From contig SORT01000012.1 of the NCBI GenBank assembly GCA_004402895.1, positions 1 to 42,348 of the forward strand: DNA of 42,348 nucleotides, written 5' to 3'. The stretch comes from Fidelibacterota bacterium MT.SAG.3 (GTDB lineage Bacteria; Fidelibacterota; SORT01). Below are positions 1 through 8,356 of this stretch, one piece after another. A program made the translations under genes and the position numbers. The stretch's first letter is position 1. Each line of letters opens with the position of its first letter. The notes beneath the pieces are model-generated. The model was not told the origin of the DNA, made no database searches, and saw only the letters and a program-made list of their open reading frames with translations.

Positions 1-109
1 CAGCCGACCCTTGTGAGCCGATATAGAATCCCGCGATGGTCGTCAATAAAACAAGCAGTAACAGTTTCGGCTTGGAAAGTTCTATAAAATCAATGAGAAT
101 CTTTTTCAT
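1..109 (-). CDS. ctaB: Protoheme IX farnesyltransferase (heme O synthase), N-terminal part
   Basis: Only the first 36 codons lie in the window and the gene runs off the left edge. The visible N-terminus reads MKKILIDFIELSKPKLLLLV and continues into TTIAGFYIG. This is the typical start of the UbiA-type farnesyltransferase CtaB: a short helix, an ELxKP motif, then the first membrane segment. CtaB farnesylates heme b to heme O, the substrate of the CtaA encoded just upstream. Its ATG at 107-109 overlaps the ctaA stop in an ATGA arrangement, which suggests translational coupling as the last visible gene of the oxidase operon. The assignment rests on few residues but on a strong context. Confidence 0.8.
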   Translation of the reverse strand, partial: MKKILIDFIELSKPKLLLLVLLTTIAGFYIGSQGSA

Positions 110-1017
110 GCGGTTAGTGCCTCAGTAGAGCCAGTGGTAGATCGAATTATGCCGAGTGTCAGTACAACCGAAGATGCGAACAGCAACGCTCCGGAGAGCA
201 CATGAACGAGCGTCATACCGACAACCATTGGAGGGGCTTGTAGCCTGTCAGGCGAAAAAAGCTTTACCATAAATGCTCCCATACCTGTGAACAGTTGAAA
301 AATGATCAATGCTCCTAACAGTATAGAAACCTTCTTAAGAAAGCCTATCTCGCCGATTTTTTTACTTACGGAATCCGTCAAAAGGAACAATAGAACGGTG
401 ACCACGAATGCGAACAAAAGGTGGAGCCACAGCAGTTCTGCTGTATGCCGATAAATGGCGCCAAGAATCAACTGTATATAAATTGCGATTGAAGTATAGA
501 TTGACAATTTTCGCAAAGCGGTATGATCCACTTTAGGGGTGTCAAGACCGGAATTCCTCCAAAAGTCACTGAGAAACAGGGCAATACTGACGATCAAGGC
601 GAAAAAAAGATGAGCAAACGCTCCGTGAGCAACCGCATAAAAAGTACTTATTTCAATAACGCGCAATCCACCCATAATTCCCTGAAAAATAACTGAGATC
701 AAAGCGATCACCGAAAGCCATTTAAGCCATCTTCGTTCTTCTTTCCACCAGATAAGAGACGTTAAGCCAATAGTAAGAAATCCGACGAGAGAGCCCATTA
801 ATCGATGGCTGTGCTCATAAAATATTCCACCCACCATTTTCGAAAACGGGAAAGTGAACATATTTTCACCGAAAGTAGTTGGCCAATCCGGAACTGCCAT
901 TCCTACGCCCTTACTTGAAACTAAACCTCCAATAACCAAAAGGATGAAGGTAGCGCCAACAGTCATGAACGCGAATCTACTAAGCAAGTTGTTACTTTTT
1001 ATTTGGGCAGCTTCCAT
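106..1017 (-). CDS. ctaA: Heme A synthase (COX15/CtaA family)
   Basis: A 303-residue integral membrane protein with about eight hydrophobic segments. It oxidises heme O to heme A for the aa3-type oxidase encoded upstream. Visible family features are the PDWPTTFG stretch near residues 43-50, the EHSHR motif at 68-72, and further membrane histidines at about 131, 136, 191, 199 and 272 that fit the paired heme ligands of the two four-helix halves. The length is normal for bacterial CtaA. It lies 28 bases after coxA and overlaps ctaB by four bases, so it belongs to the coxBA-ctaAB transcription unit. No defect is seen. Confidence 0.93.
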   Translation of the reverse strand: MEAAQIKSNNLLSRFAFMTVGATFILLVIGGLVSSKGVGMAVPDWPTTFGENMFTFPFSKMVGGIFYEHSHRLMGSLVGFLTIGLTSLIWWKEERRWLKWLSVIALISVIFQGIMGGLRVIEISTFYAVAHGAFAHLFFALIVSIALFLSDFWRNSGLDTPKVDHTALRKLSIYTSIAIYIQLILGAIYRHTAELLWLHLLFAFVVTVLLFLLTDSVSKKIGEIGFLKKVSILLGALIIFQLFTGMGAFMVKLFSPDRLQAPPMVVGMTLVHVLSGALLFASSVVLTLGIIRSTTGSTEALTA

Positions 1018-1045
1018 GATTTATTATATTAAAAGCACTCCATTG

Positions 1046-2851
1046 TCAACGTTTGATGTCTTGGGGCAGCCAATCTTCTTCTCTGTCCGGGACGCCGTAT
1101 TCGTAAGGACCGCCATAAACAACCGGAGGTGTAAGAAAGTTACCGTGCGGCGGTGGAGTCGGCGCTACCCATTCGAGAGTGTTTGCCTCCCATGGATTGT
1201 CGACAGACTTTTTACCCTTGAACATACTGTAGAAGAAATTAAAGAAGAATATTATCTGAGCCAGACCAAGCATGAATGCGGATACGGTGATAAATTCATT
1301 TATCCACTGCATATCTTGCAAATATTCATATTGCATCGGATTTGCTATTCTTCTCATGTGACCCCCTATACCGAGAATGTGCATCGGGAAGAATGTAGCA
1401 TTGAAGAAGACAAATGTCATCCAAAAATGTACCCTTCCGAGAGTCATGTTCATTCCCCTTCCGAACATCTTCGGGAACCAGTAGTATATACCTCCGAAGA
1501 GAGCGAACATGCTTCCGCCAAAGACCACGTAATGGATATGTGCTACAATGTAGTAAGTATCATGAATGAATATGTCAACCGGTGTAGACGCCATAAATAT
1601 GCCACTTAGTCCGCCTATAACGAACATAGAAACGAAAGCAAGAGTATTAAGCATCGGGACGGTAAATTTAATATTCGCGCCTTTCAATGTGCCGAGCCAG
1701 TTGAAAGTTTTTATTGCCGAAGGAACTGCTATAGCCATAGTTGAAAACATAAAGGTCATTCCAAGCGCAGGATTCATCCCACTTTGGAACATATGATGTC
1801 CCCAGACTATGAAGCCGAGAACCGCAATGGAGATCATTGCATAAACCATAGCCTTGTATCCGAAAATAGGTTTCCTTGCAAAGGTAGATAACAGATCGGA
1901 TGCGATTCCCATTCCGGGGAGAATGAGAACATAAACTTCAGGATGACCGAAGAACCAGAACAGATGCTGCCAAAGAATTGGATCACCGCCACCTGAGGCA
2001 CTGAAGAAACTTGTTCCCCATAATCTGTCAAATAATAACATTGAGAGAGCGGATGCAAGTACCGGTATGGCGAGAAGAAGTAAGATCGCAACTATGAACA
2101 AAGACCAAACAGTAAGCGGCATCCTGAAAAATGTCATCCCTTTGGCACGCATGTTGACAATAGTTGTAATGTAATTCACGGCACCCATCATCGAGGAAAT
2201 ACCCATTATCATGAGGCTGATTATCCAAAGATTTTGACCCCAATCTACACCTGAGAACTCTACCGAGGAGGAAAGAGGGGGATATCCCGTCCATCCGGCT
2301 GCTGCATGACCTCCGGGCACAAAAAACCCCCATAACATCACTATAGAGCCTATAAATGCTACCCAAAATGAAAGCATATTAAGAAAGGGGAAAGCCATGT
2401 CCTTGGTACCTATCATCAGAGGAATAAGAAAATTACCGAAGCATCCGACTAAAATCGGCATTATGGCAAAAAAGATCATAATCGTCGCGTGCATAGTAAA
2501 AAGAGAATTGTAAAATTCAGGACCGATCACGCCGCCTGGAATAGTCATTGTCAACCAGTTTTCAGTTTCATCCTCAAACCAACCATCCCACATTTCATCT
2601 ACCACGCCATCGACTTCTCCCGTTTCCATGTATTGATCAGAAAGTCCGATAATGGGAAGTGGTTCATCAGGGTAACCGAGCTGCCAGCGAATCAGCATGG
2701 CGAGTAGCCCGCCTAAAATCAGCATACTGATGCCAAGTAAAAGGTATTGTTTAGCGATCATCTTGTGGTCATAGGAAAATATATATTTTGACCAAATAGA
2801 TTGTTTGTGGTGCTCCTCGTGATTGATTTCAGTGATATTTTCTTCTGTCAT
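1046..2851 (-). CDS. coxA: Cytochrome c oxidase subunit I (heme-copper oxidase, A type)
   Basis: A 601-residue polytopic inner-membrane protein that is the catalytic subunit reducing O2 to water while pumping protons. The heme and copper ligands are visible: H121 in MHATIMIFF (heme a), H303 with Y307 in FGHPEVYV (CuB and the cross-linked Tyr), H352/H353 in WGHHMF (CuB), and H438/H440 in VAHIHYVV (hemes a3 and a). The glutamate of HPEVY marks an A-type enzyme. An acidic loop of about 50 residues lies between the first two membrane helices (about residues 58-108). The start is an ATG shortly after a GGATAG sequence. It lies 49 bases behind coxB. Confidence 0.97.
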   Translation of the reverse strand: MTEENITEINHEEHHKQSIWSKYIFSYDHKMIAKQYLLLGISMLILGGLLAMLIRWQLGYPDEPLPIIGLSDQYMETGEVDGVVDEMWDGWFEDETENWLTMTIPGGVIGPEFYNSLFTMHATIMIFFAIMPILVGCFGNFLIPLMIGTKDMAFPFLNMLSFWVAFIGSIVMLWGFFVPGGHAAAGWTGYPPLSSSVEFSGVDWGQNLWIISLMIMGISSMMGAVNYITTIVNMRAKGMTFFRMPLTVWSLFIVAILLLLAIPVLASALSMLLFDRLWGTSFFSASGGGDPILWQHLFWFFGHPEVYVLILPGMGIASDLLSTFARKPIFGYKAMVYAMISIAVLGFIVWGHHMFQSGMNPALGMTFMFSTMAIAVPSAIKTFNWLGTLKGANIKFTVPMLNTLAFVSMFVIGGLSGIFMASTPVDIFIHDTYYIVAHIHYVVFGGSMFALFGGIYYWFPKMFGRGMNMTLGRVHFWMTFVFFNATFFPMHILGIGGHMRRIANPMQYEYLQDMQWINEFITVSAFMLGLAQIIFFFNFFYSMFKGKKSVDNPWEANTLEWVAPTPPPHGNFLTPPVVYGGPYEYGVPDREEDWLPQDIKR

Positions 2852-2900
2852 ATTTGACTATCCTTTTATATAAATATTCAGAGGTAGATTGAAAAAGTTA

Positions 2901-3560
2901 TTAAGACTCAGGCCAATTTTCATTTATCCACGCTTCGTAATCCTCAGGAGAATGAACATATAAATGACCAAGCATTCCTGAATGTCCAAACCCGCAAAGT
3001 TCTGCGCAAGGAATCTCATATCGTCCGGTTTTCATGGCTTCAAACCATACTATAATTTCACGTCCCGGCAAGGCATCTTGTTTCAATCGGAGATTTGGGA
3101 TAAAGAAACTGTGTATAACATCATCAGAACGTAGTCTGATATGAACAACCTTGTCTACCGGTACGTTCAGAACGTTTTCAATTTCGAGGTCGTCGATCGT
3201 TCCGAAAACATTGTCGGGACCGGGATAGAGCATCCTCCAGTTAAACTGTTCCGCAGTTACCTGAACAATTATATCCGGTTCGGGCAAATCGATTTTTATC
3301 TCTTTCCAGGCAGGTGCGCTTATTACAGCAAGCGCGAGTACTCCGATAGTGGTCGCACTCGTCCAAATGATCTCTAATTTATTATTTCCATGAGAATATT
3401 CAGATTTTCGCCCCTCTTTGAAACGGTATTTGATCATAAAAAATATCATGAATCCTGCAACAAATAAGAAAATGACATTGGTTATGTAATAAATAAGATA
3501 AAAGAGAAAGTCTATTTTCACACCATATGTGGATATGTTTTCAGGCAGCCAATCAAGCAT
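2901..3560 (-). CDS. coxB: Cytochrome c oxidase subunit II (CuA-binding)
   Basis: A 219-residue subunit II with two N-terminal membrane helices (about 17-45 and 63-82) and a periplasmic cupredoxin domain that receives electrons from cytochrome c. The CuA ligands are H150 (in VIHSFFIP), C185, E187, C189, H193 and M196 (in CAELCGFGHSGM). The QFNWRM stretch near 105-110 is the usual electron-entry region. There is no fused cytochrome c domain. The ATG follows AAAGGA at good spacing. It is the first gene of the oxidase operon. No subunit III or IV gene is visible; these could lie beyond the left edge. Confidence 0.96.
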   Translation of the reverse strand: MLDWLPENISTYGVKIDFLFYLIYYITNVIFLFVAGFMIFFMIKYRFKEGRKSEYSHGNNKLEIIWTSATTIGVLALAVISAPAWKEIKIDLPEPDIIVQVTAEQFNWRMLYPGPDNVFGTIDDLEIENVLNVPVDKVVHIRLRSDDVIHSFFIPNLRLKQDALPGREIIVWFEAMKTGRYEIPCAELCGFGHSGMLGHLYVHSPEDYEAWINENWPES

Positions 3561-3629
3561 ATAAAATCCTTTTCTTTTAGTTCAACTCTTCTCCCATTCT
3601 TAGAGAATACTCTTTTAACAAGAGAGTTA

Positions 3630-3645
3630 TAGTATTAAAATACTA
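3630..3645. promoter_or_regulatory. Palindrome upstream of the oxidase operon
   Basis: The 16 bases form TAGTATT and AATACTA arms around a two-base centre, about 70 bases upstream of the coxB start. Further inverted ACTCT/AGAGT pieces lie between it and the gene. It could be an operator or part of the oxidase promoter. No matching regulator was identified. Confidence 0.3.
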
Positions 3646-3825
3646 CTGGATAGTCAATATAAATATCAGAGTAAATAATAAAAATCGCTTATAATTTGTT
3701 TAAAGTTGTTATTCATTTTTGTATGAGGGGTTCGATTGGAATTTACATCAGGAACACCGAGCATGAAGTCTAACTAAGTAAATAAATATCTATTAATTGG
3801 AAGATCCTCCGTCAACTAAATTTTC

Positions 3826-4062
3826 TTACTTCAGCAGAATCACAAAAGAAAATTCAGGAAGCAGCTCCCTTCCCGGATATAGAGTAATTTTGAAAATATC
3901 ATCTAATATCGGAGTGACCTTCAGGATTCCGTTCTCGCAGAAAAATAAAACGCTCGTGCTGTCTGATTCGTGAGATAGATAATCACCAAGATTCCCTCCC
4001 TTCAGAGGAGAAAAGGAAAATAGAAGAATCAGTATAAATCTCAGGAAAACAATATATTTCAT
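3826..4062 (-). CDS. Small putative secreted protein, unknown or remnant
   Basis: A 78-residue reading frame whose first ~22 residues look like a signal peptide (MKYIVFLRFILILLFSFSPL). The rest contains ILKVTPILDDIFKITLYPG, which loosely resembles the N-terminal beta-sandwich of secreted glycoside hydrolases (a GH31-type DDIxxIxxYP pattern). If so, it is a truncated remnant, because no catalytic domain follows. It stands alone between the oxidase operon and tRNA-Phe, has no strong ribosome binding site, and could also be non-coding. The function is not recognised. Confidence 0.35.
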   Translation of the reverse strand: MKYIVFLRFILILLFSFSPLKGGNLGDYLSHESDSTSVLFFCENGILKVTPILDDIFKITLYPGRELLPEFSFVILLK

Positions 4063-4217
4063 GTAGCTAAAATCCTGTTGTTATGAAAGCCTGTTTTACA
4101 AAATGGACATCTAATGTTAGAAAAAATTGGGTCGGATGTCAAGTTGGATTATATCGCGGGTTTATTATAACTTGACTTTTGAGACGTAACGATTCTAATT
4201 TCAGCCTCGTAAAATAG

Positions 4218-4290
4218 GGCGCCTTAGCTCAGTCGGTAGAGCAGTGGACTGAAAATCCATGTGTCCCCAGTTCGATTCTGGGAGGCGCCA
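4218..4290 (+). tRNA. tRNA-Phe (anticodon GAA)
   Basis: A complete cloverleaf: acceptor stem GGCGCCT/AGGCGCC with discriminator A at 4290, D-arm TTAGCTCAGTCGGTAGAGC, anticodon loop CTGAAAA with GAA, and T-arm with loop TTCGATT. The 3' CCA is not encoded. Element DNA begins directly after it: a tyrosine integrase gene starts 160 bases downstream and points back toward the tRNA. This is the classic arrangement of a tRNA gene used as an attachment site, with the 3' part rebuilt by the element. Confidence 0.97.
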
Positions 4291-4449
4291 CACCCCAAAG
4301 CATTGATACATAAGGACTTCCTGAGATTTAGGAAGCCCTTGTCAACTATACATAATATCTTCCCAAAAGACATTATTGAGCTTTTGGGACACCGGTTTGG
4401 TCAATATTTGGTCAACGGTATTTACAGAATGAAAGAACCTCCATGGACC
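4291..4449. other. Element-side attachment arm next to tRNA-Phe
   Basis: Directly after the tRNA lie AAAG (4297-4300), TTGATACATAAG (4303-4314) and CAACTATACATAATATC (4343-4359). The same blocks recur at the same distances after the tRNA-Arg fragment at 8410. A TTTGGTCAA direct repeat with an 11-base period follows at 4396 and 4407. These are best read as integrase arm-binding sites of attL; this is inferred from position and conservation. No gene is seen in the interval. Confidence 0.6.
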
Positions 4450-5478
4450 TCACAAGGATTTTAAAATGTACTCCATTCCGTCGATACTTGATTGGTAGTT
4501 TTCATCTAGGAGATAAATGTAGTGTTGCTCAGTGACCTTTACCGAAGAGTGGCCGAGTAGTTTACTGATCGTAAATATGTCAGCGTATCCATCCTGAAGA
4601 AGCAAAGATCCAAAAGTCTTTCTTAACGTATGAAGAGTTGCATTCTTAATTTTGGCTTTCTTGTAATAATCACGCAATTTATGTGAGACATGATCCTGAC
4701 CATATCTGAGGGGGAATTCATACCCTTTCTCTTGGTGATTGAATAGAATTTCTTTTACCGTAGCTGTCATTGGTATATAACGAGTTTTTCCACCTTTTCC
4801 ATCAAATCTGATCCTGTTATTTCTAAAATTGACATTGTCCCACGTAAATTTTGGCTTAAGAAGCTCGGCTCGCCTTGCCCCGGTTGAGAGATAGACACGA
4901 ATAATTTCTTCCATATCGAAATCATCAACAACAGATAGGAGTAACTTGATTTCGTCTTTAGTCAAAACTCGAATTCTTTCAGGTATTCCATCTGGAATTT
5001 TAATTTCAACAAATGGATTTTTCTCTATATAATTCCATCGCAGAGCTACATTGAAAGAAGCCTTTAGGTGTCTTAACTCGATACCGATTGTTGCTTTACT
5101 TAGCTTGGATCTCAACGAGAGGATATATTCATCAATTTTTTTTGATGTAACATTGGAAATACGAATGTTACCCACATATTTTAAGAGCCTATCAAGCGCA
5201 TATTTTTCTCTCTTTACAGTTGAATATGACTTGTTACCCTCACTGAAAATAAGGTAGTCTGTGATAAATGCATCTAAGTTAGGACTTTCAGTTGGCGATT
5301 TTTCCAAACCTAATTTTATCTTTTCAACTTGGACTTCAATTTCCTTCCTCATCCTTTCGGCGGTTTTATAACCAACCGAGATTCTCTTACGTACCCGTTT
5401 ACCCGTATGATCATAATAGTCAAGATCATATGTTTCCATTTCTTTGTTCAAAACCCTTCTAATTTTTGCCATACTCAC
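4450..5478 (-). CDS. Tyrosine site-specific integrase
   Basis: A 342-residue phage-type integrase. It has an N-terminal AP2-like arm-binding domain (about 1-60), a SAM-like core-binding domain (65-160) and a C-terminal catalytic domain. Catalytic residues are visible: Arg in STGARRAELL (about 202/203), Lys near 231 (GKGGKTR), H283 and R286 in HTLRKTF, H310 in LLGHSS, and the nucleophile Y320 in EQHYIYL. The full length and complete catalytic set suggest an active enzyme. It points toward tRNA-Phe, as expected for the recombinase that inserted this element. The 3' end lies 160 bases from the tRNA. Confidence 0.93.
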   Translation of the reverse strand: MSMAKIRRVLNKEMETYDLDYYDHTGKRVRKRISVGYKTAERMRKEIEVQVEKIKLGLEKSPTESPNLDAFITDYLIFSEGNKSYSTVKREKYALDRLLKYVGNIRISNVTSKKIDEYILSLRSKLSKATIGIELRHLKASFNVALRWNYIEKNPFVEIKIPDGIPERIRVLTKDEIKLLLSVVDDFDMEEIIRVYLSTGARRAELLKPKFTWDNVNFRNNRIRFDGKGGKTRYIPMTATVKEILFNHQEKGYEFPLRYGQDHVSHKLRDYYKKAKIKNATLHTLRKTFGSLLLQDGYADIFTISKLLGHSSVKVTEQHYIYLLDENYQSSIDGMEYILKSL

Positions 5479-5486
5479 TCCATGCG

Positions 5487-5849
5487 CTAAATATTCAATA
5501 ATAAGTCCAAGATGTTCTTATCAGATTTCCGTTCCTTAATCATGGACTTTATCTGAGTTTCCGACAGCCTGATCCGGTTACCGACCTGATACACCTTGAT
5601 CTCTTCACTTTTTATTATTCTTCGAAGAGTACGAATTGAGATATCGAGTATATCGGCTGAGGTCTTCAGGCTGTAAAAACTTTCCATTATACATCTACTG
5701 GATTTTTTAACTTTTTTTCTTGCAGGAGTCAGTTTCAATCCTTTCTTTCCTGTTATAATTTGATTTTTGTCCCTAAAATCGTTTCTAAGGCGACCGCGAT
5801 ATTTTGCTTCAAGCAACAACCAGTGACATCGTTCTTCAGCTGAAAGCAA
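5487..5849 (-). CDS. Helix-turn-helix DNA-binding protein, excisionase-like
   Basis: The C-terminal 60 residues (YSLKTSADILDISIRTLRRI, then VYQVGNRIRLSETQI) form a MerR/HTH_17-type winged helix typical of excisionases and element regulators. The open frame gives 120 residues with a basic N-terminal half. A shorter start at 5687 (MESFYSL) would give 66 residues, the usual Xis size, and may be the true one; neither start has a strong Shine-Dalgarno sequence. It lies 8 bases upstream of the integrase, so the two are probably co-transcribed and this is the likely directionality factor. The function is inferred from fold and position. Confidence 0.65.
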   Translation of the reverse strand: MLSAEERCHWLLLEAKYRGRLRNDFRDKNQIITGKKGLKLTPARKKVKKSSRCIMESFYSLKTSADILDISIRTLRRIIKSEEIKVYQVGNRIRLSETQIKSMIKERKSDKNILDLLLNI

Positions 5850-6002
5850 GTGTTTGACCTGTTTTTAGCCATTACTTAAATAGTCCGTAAGCCATCGTAT
5901 CTATCGCAATCTTCGATTCGGCATACATTACCATTACCCACAATTTGAGCATCGACTACAGGTGACTTGAAGATGCACATGTTTACATGGACTCACTATG
6001 CT

Positions 6003-6212
6003 TCAAGGTGATTCACCATTCATCGTCTGCTGAACCCTTGCGTCAAACCACTCCACCAAATGAGCTTCCGAGTAATAAAAATGTCCTCCGATTTCAGCGA
6101 ACGGGATCTCTCCCCGCTTCCTCATCCGTGCAATAGTGGCTTTTGCTATTCCAAAAAGACCTGCGATTTTAGATTCTGGAAATATCTGTGATAATGTTTC
6201 TGTTCTCTTCAT
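6003..6212 (-). CDS. Small HTH_17/MerR-type DNA-binding protein
   Basis: A 69-residue protein with a typical excisionase/HTH_17 layout: KIAGLFGIAKATIARMRKRG as helix-turn-helix, then EIPFAEIGGHFYYSEAHLVEWF as the wing and last helix. Such proteins bind DNA and act as recombination directionality factors or repressors. It follows the next upstream gene after only one base, so it is in the 7465-6003 operon. Two such proteins in one element suggest that one is Xis and the other a regulator; the sequence cannot tell which. Confidence 0.75.
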   Translation of the reverse strand: MKRTETLSQIFPESKIAGLFGIAKATIARMRKRGEIPFAEIGGHFYYSEAHLVEWFDARVQQTMNGESP

Positions 6213-6213
6213 G

Positions 6214-6630
6214 CTACTCTCCTAGTGTTATCATTATTAAGGTATTGCAGATATTCGAAATTCGATTAGTATCGAAAGTGTCAGGTGAATGTATCTTTAG
6301 GACATCAATTTTATAATTTTGAACATTCTCTTCCTGTGGCAGAGGTAAGCTCACTATTTTCATTTGTTTTGCAATCAAATATAGTTGAGATTCCAAAGCG
6401 CCCATGAGAATATAGTAGGGTACAAGGGAGTATGATGATCCTTGCAATATTTCACGCTTACGCTTTTGATAGACGAATGTTTGTATTACTTCTGTGATCG
6501 CTAGAGCCACTCTTTTCGCGTCTTTCTCAGTTCCAAATCCGACTTGCATAACTAGAATTATTCCTGTCTCCCGAAGCATTAATTTTAGCTCCGCTGGTAT
6601 TCTTCGCACTTTATCCTCACTTTTTGTCAT
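6214..6630 (-). CDS. Conserved-looking element protein of unknown function
   Basis: The start at 6630 (MTKSEDKVRRIPAELKLML) overlaps the end of the PriL-like gene by 14 bases and gives about 138 residues. The frame is open further upstream to 6687. It is predicted mainly helical, with no membrane segment or recognised motif; a helical middle part (about GSSYSLVPYYILMGALESQL) may be structural. Position within the integrase-distal operon suggests a role in element replication or regulation. The product is not recognised. Confidence 0.55.
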   Translation of the reverse strand: MTKSEDKVRRIPAELKLMLRETGIILVMQVGFGTEKDAKRVALAITEVIQTFVYQKRKREILQGSSYSLVPYYILMGALESQLYLIAKQMKIVSLPLPQEENVQNYKIDVLKIHSPDTFDTNRISNICNTLIMITLGE

Positions 6631-7465
6631 TAGATTTTTTATTCGATTTCGCCAAATCTGGTACGGGATAGTTGAGGCGGTAACCATTAGCCTTTCTGCT
6701 GTTCAGCCCTCGCTTTCCTCTTTCCACCAAAGAAATTAAATTTTCATTTTCCAGTAAATGGATAGCTCTGCGAATTTGAACCGGCGAAAGAATCGTAAAT
6801 TCTCGGGTAGAATTGAGAATCTGTGTTGCAATTGACTGCAGGCCGATATATATGACTGAGAACTGTTTTTTGTGATTCGCGCCTCTAATTTTACGATAAA
6901 CTTCATCGGCCAAACGTCCGTTCGAATATTTCTGCTGTAAAAAACGAGCCCAGCCTTTGGTATCATACTCAACGGGATCATACAGAAAGTTGTTTGATGA
7001 GTTAATTCTTTGAAAGTGACTAAAATATTCGCATGTTCTTTCATGTCGAAAACAATAACTATTCTGAACCAAAAAGCCTTCATCACCACACCCGTAATCT
7101 CCTTTGAAATGATCAAAAATCCAATCAACCAGACAGATCAGGTGCCTATCAGCTTCCCTCGGGGGCATTGCTGGAGAACATCGCGCATTCCAAGCCCTTA
7201 TCGATTGTTTAACATCCGATCTTTCATGGCCTAACCGTTTGAATTCGGAGATTATGAGCATCGCAATTTCTTTATTTCTACTATGATGCCATCCTCCACC
7301 AAGAGGCTCTTCATGTAAACCAAAATCAAAATATTGCTTGATACATGGTTTCATAAAATTCGGATGACATGCAAGCCCAAGGATTACAATAAAATCGATT
7401 TGCAACAAAAGATTTATTGCATTCAAACTTTGAATTTGTATATTAATAGTTAGGCAGTCTTGCAT
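6617..7465 (-). CDS. PriL-like iron-sulfur primase-subunit protein with winged helix
   Basis: About 282 residues from an ATG at 7465; the frame is open to 7507 with a TTG. The central part has the layout of the Fe-S domain of the archaeal/eukaryotic-type primase large subunit: a PCI motif (Cys near 41), then R-N in HHSRNKEIAMLIISEFKRLG, a helical stretch, and the cluster YGCGDE, YCFRHERTC (Cys near 126, 138 and 145). These give four plausible [4Fe-4S] ligands. The C-terminal ~70 residues (SPVQIRRAIHLLENENLISL) look like a winged helix. This suggests a replication-initiation or primase-accessory protein of the element. No catalytic PriS-like partner is visible. The role is inferred. Confidence 0.55.
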   Translation of the reverse strand: MQDCLTINIQIQSLNAINLLLQIDFIVILGLACHPNFMKPCIKQYFDFGLHEEPLGGGWHHSRNKEIAMLIISEFKRLGHERSDVKQSIRAWNARCSPAMPPREADRHLICLVDWIFDHFKGDYGCGDEGFLVQNSYCFRHERTCEYFSHFQRINSSNNFLYDPVEYDTKGWARFLQQKYSNGRLADEVYRKIRGANHKKQFSVIYIGLQSIATQILNSTREFTILSPVQIRRAIHLLENENLISLVERGKRGLNSRKANGYRLNYPVPDLAKSNKKSNDKK

Positions 7466-7490
7466 CTCGCTAGGTGTTTTGGTTGTCTCA

Positions 7491-7517
7491 ATGGCCCCCA
7501 GTTGCAATGGGGGCCAT
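7491..7517. promoter_or_regulatory. Strong hairpin upstream of the PriL-like gene
   Basis: A perfect 9-bp stem, ATGGCCCCC (7491-7499) with GGGGGCCAT (7509-7517), has a 9-base loop and is followed on the plus strand by ATTTTATTTTATTTT. On the plus strand it resembles a Rho-independent terminator. On the minus strand it would lie in the leader of the PriL-like gene and could act as a regulatory or replication structure. Confidence 0.55.
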
Positions 7518-7588
7518 ATTTTATTTTATTTTAACTTTTATCATATCTGATAATTAACGATCTCCGATCTCTTATCTAAATAATTCAA

Positions 7589-8053
7589 TCACTTTTTGAA
7601 TATTTTACTGTTCATTTTTGACTTCAACAGTAGCCCTCCAATAACCGCCGGCCCTATCTTAACTGCCCTTTGCCGCTTAAATTTACGCTGCAAAAGCCCC
7701 AATTCTTTTTTTGTAGAACTTCGTTCCTTCATTCGTTCTGCCCTCTCTAAATCAATAATCCTGAGCGTATCGATCAGCGGGAGTCCGGCATAGCGAATCG
7801 CACCCAATTTTTCCCACTCCTTTGAGATTTTTTCCAATTGAGATTTTAAGTTCGGCGGTGCTGTCTCTACATCTACATTTTCCAAGGATTTCTCAAGATA
7901 GAAGGCTAATGATTTTAGGGCTAGCTCTCGAAATGTGATTTCTTCGAAACTTGCCCATAATTTATAAAATAAATAAAGTTGTTTGGGTAAGTCGACGGAG
8001 GCTCGAGAGATTTCTATTGATTCCATATGATTGTACGTTTTAATCTTTCCCAA
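7589..8053 (-). CDS. Element protein with possible ribbon-helix-helix-like N-terminus
   Basis: 154 residues from a TTG at 8053 preceded by AAGGAG at good spacing. The N-terminal part (SIEISRASVDLPKQLYLFYK) and the following helices resemble small DNA-binding proteins that start with a beta-strand followed by two helices. The middle is strongly helical and charged, and the C-terminus is very basic (RKFKRQRAVKIG and KSKMNSKIFKK). It is the first gene of the minus-strand element operon, separated from the PriL-like gene by the 7491 hairpin. The first-gene position and basic tail suggest a regulator or replication-associated protein. No family was recognised. Confidence 0.55.
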   Translation of the reverse strand: MGKIKTYNHMESIEISRASVDLPKQLYLFYKLWASFEEITFRELALKSLAFYLEKSLENVDVETAPPNLKSQLEKISKEWEKLGAIRYAGLPLIDTLRIIDLERAERMKERSSTKKELGLLQRKFKRQRAVKIGPAVIGGLLLKSKMNSKIFKK

Positions 8054-8309
8054 ATCTAGTCTCCTTAAATAGGGTCTTAAATATATCTAGAATATAATGT
8101 GGGAAATAATGTGTGTCAAGGTGTTTCTTGTAATAACTTTTTCAGATAGATCTGCATTATCACGGAATATTTTTAAGGTCGCGAAATCTCTCATTAATCT
8201 AATTAAAATTGATTTCACATGATAGACTATCAGGCTACGAAAAGTAAAAAGGAGTTCATTACCGGCTAGTAAACCATTGGCATTTCTGTCCAATGGCCTT
8301 ATTGGGGGA

Positions 8310-8350
8310 CCTTATTGGTTATATAAGATGTCTTATGTATCCAAATAAGG
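8310..8350. repeat. 41-base near-perfect palindrome next to tRNA-Arg fragment
   Basis: Arms CCTTATTGG...ATAAGA and TCTTAT...CCAAATAAGG pair along nearly the whole length with one single-base bulge and few mismatches. It lies 7 bases before a truncated tRNA-Arg. A related palindrome (ATTGGATATATAAGA and its inverse) is found at 41255-41287. This is probably the second arm of an attachment site or a recombinase/regulator binding site. The region 8054-8356 otherwise holds no convincing gene. Confidence 0.7.
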
Positions 8351-8356
8351 TATAAA

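Noticed and set aside
854-1609. A 251-codon plus-strand open frame opposite ctaA and coxA
   Set aside because: It is antisense to two complete, highly conserved genes; this is a typical shadow frame.
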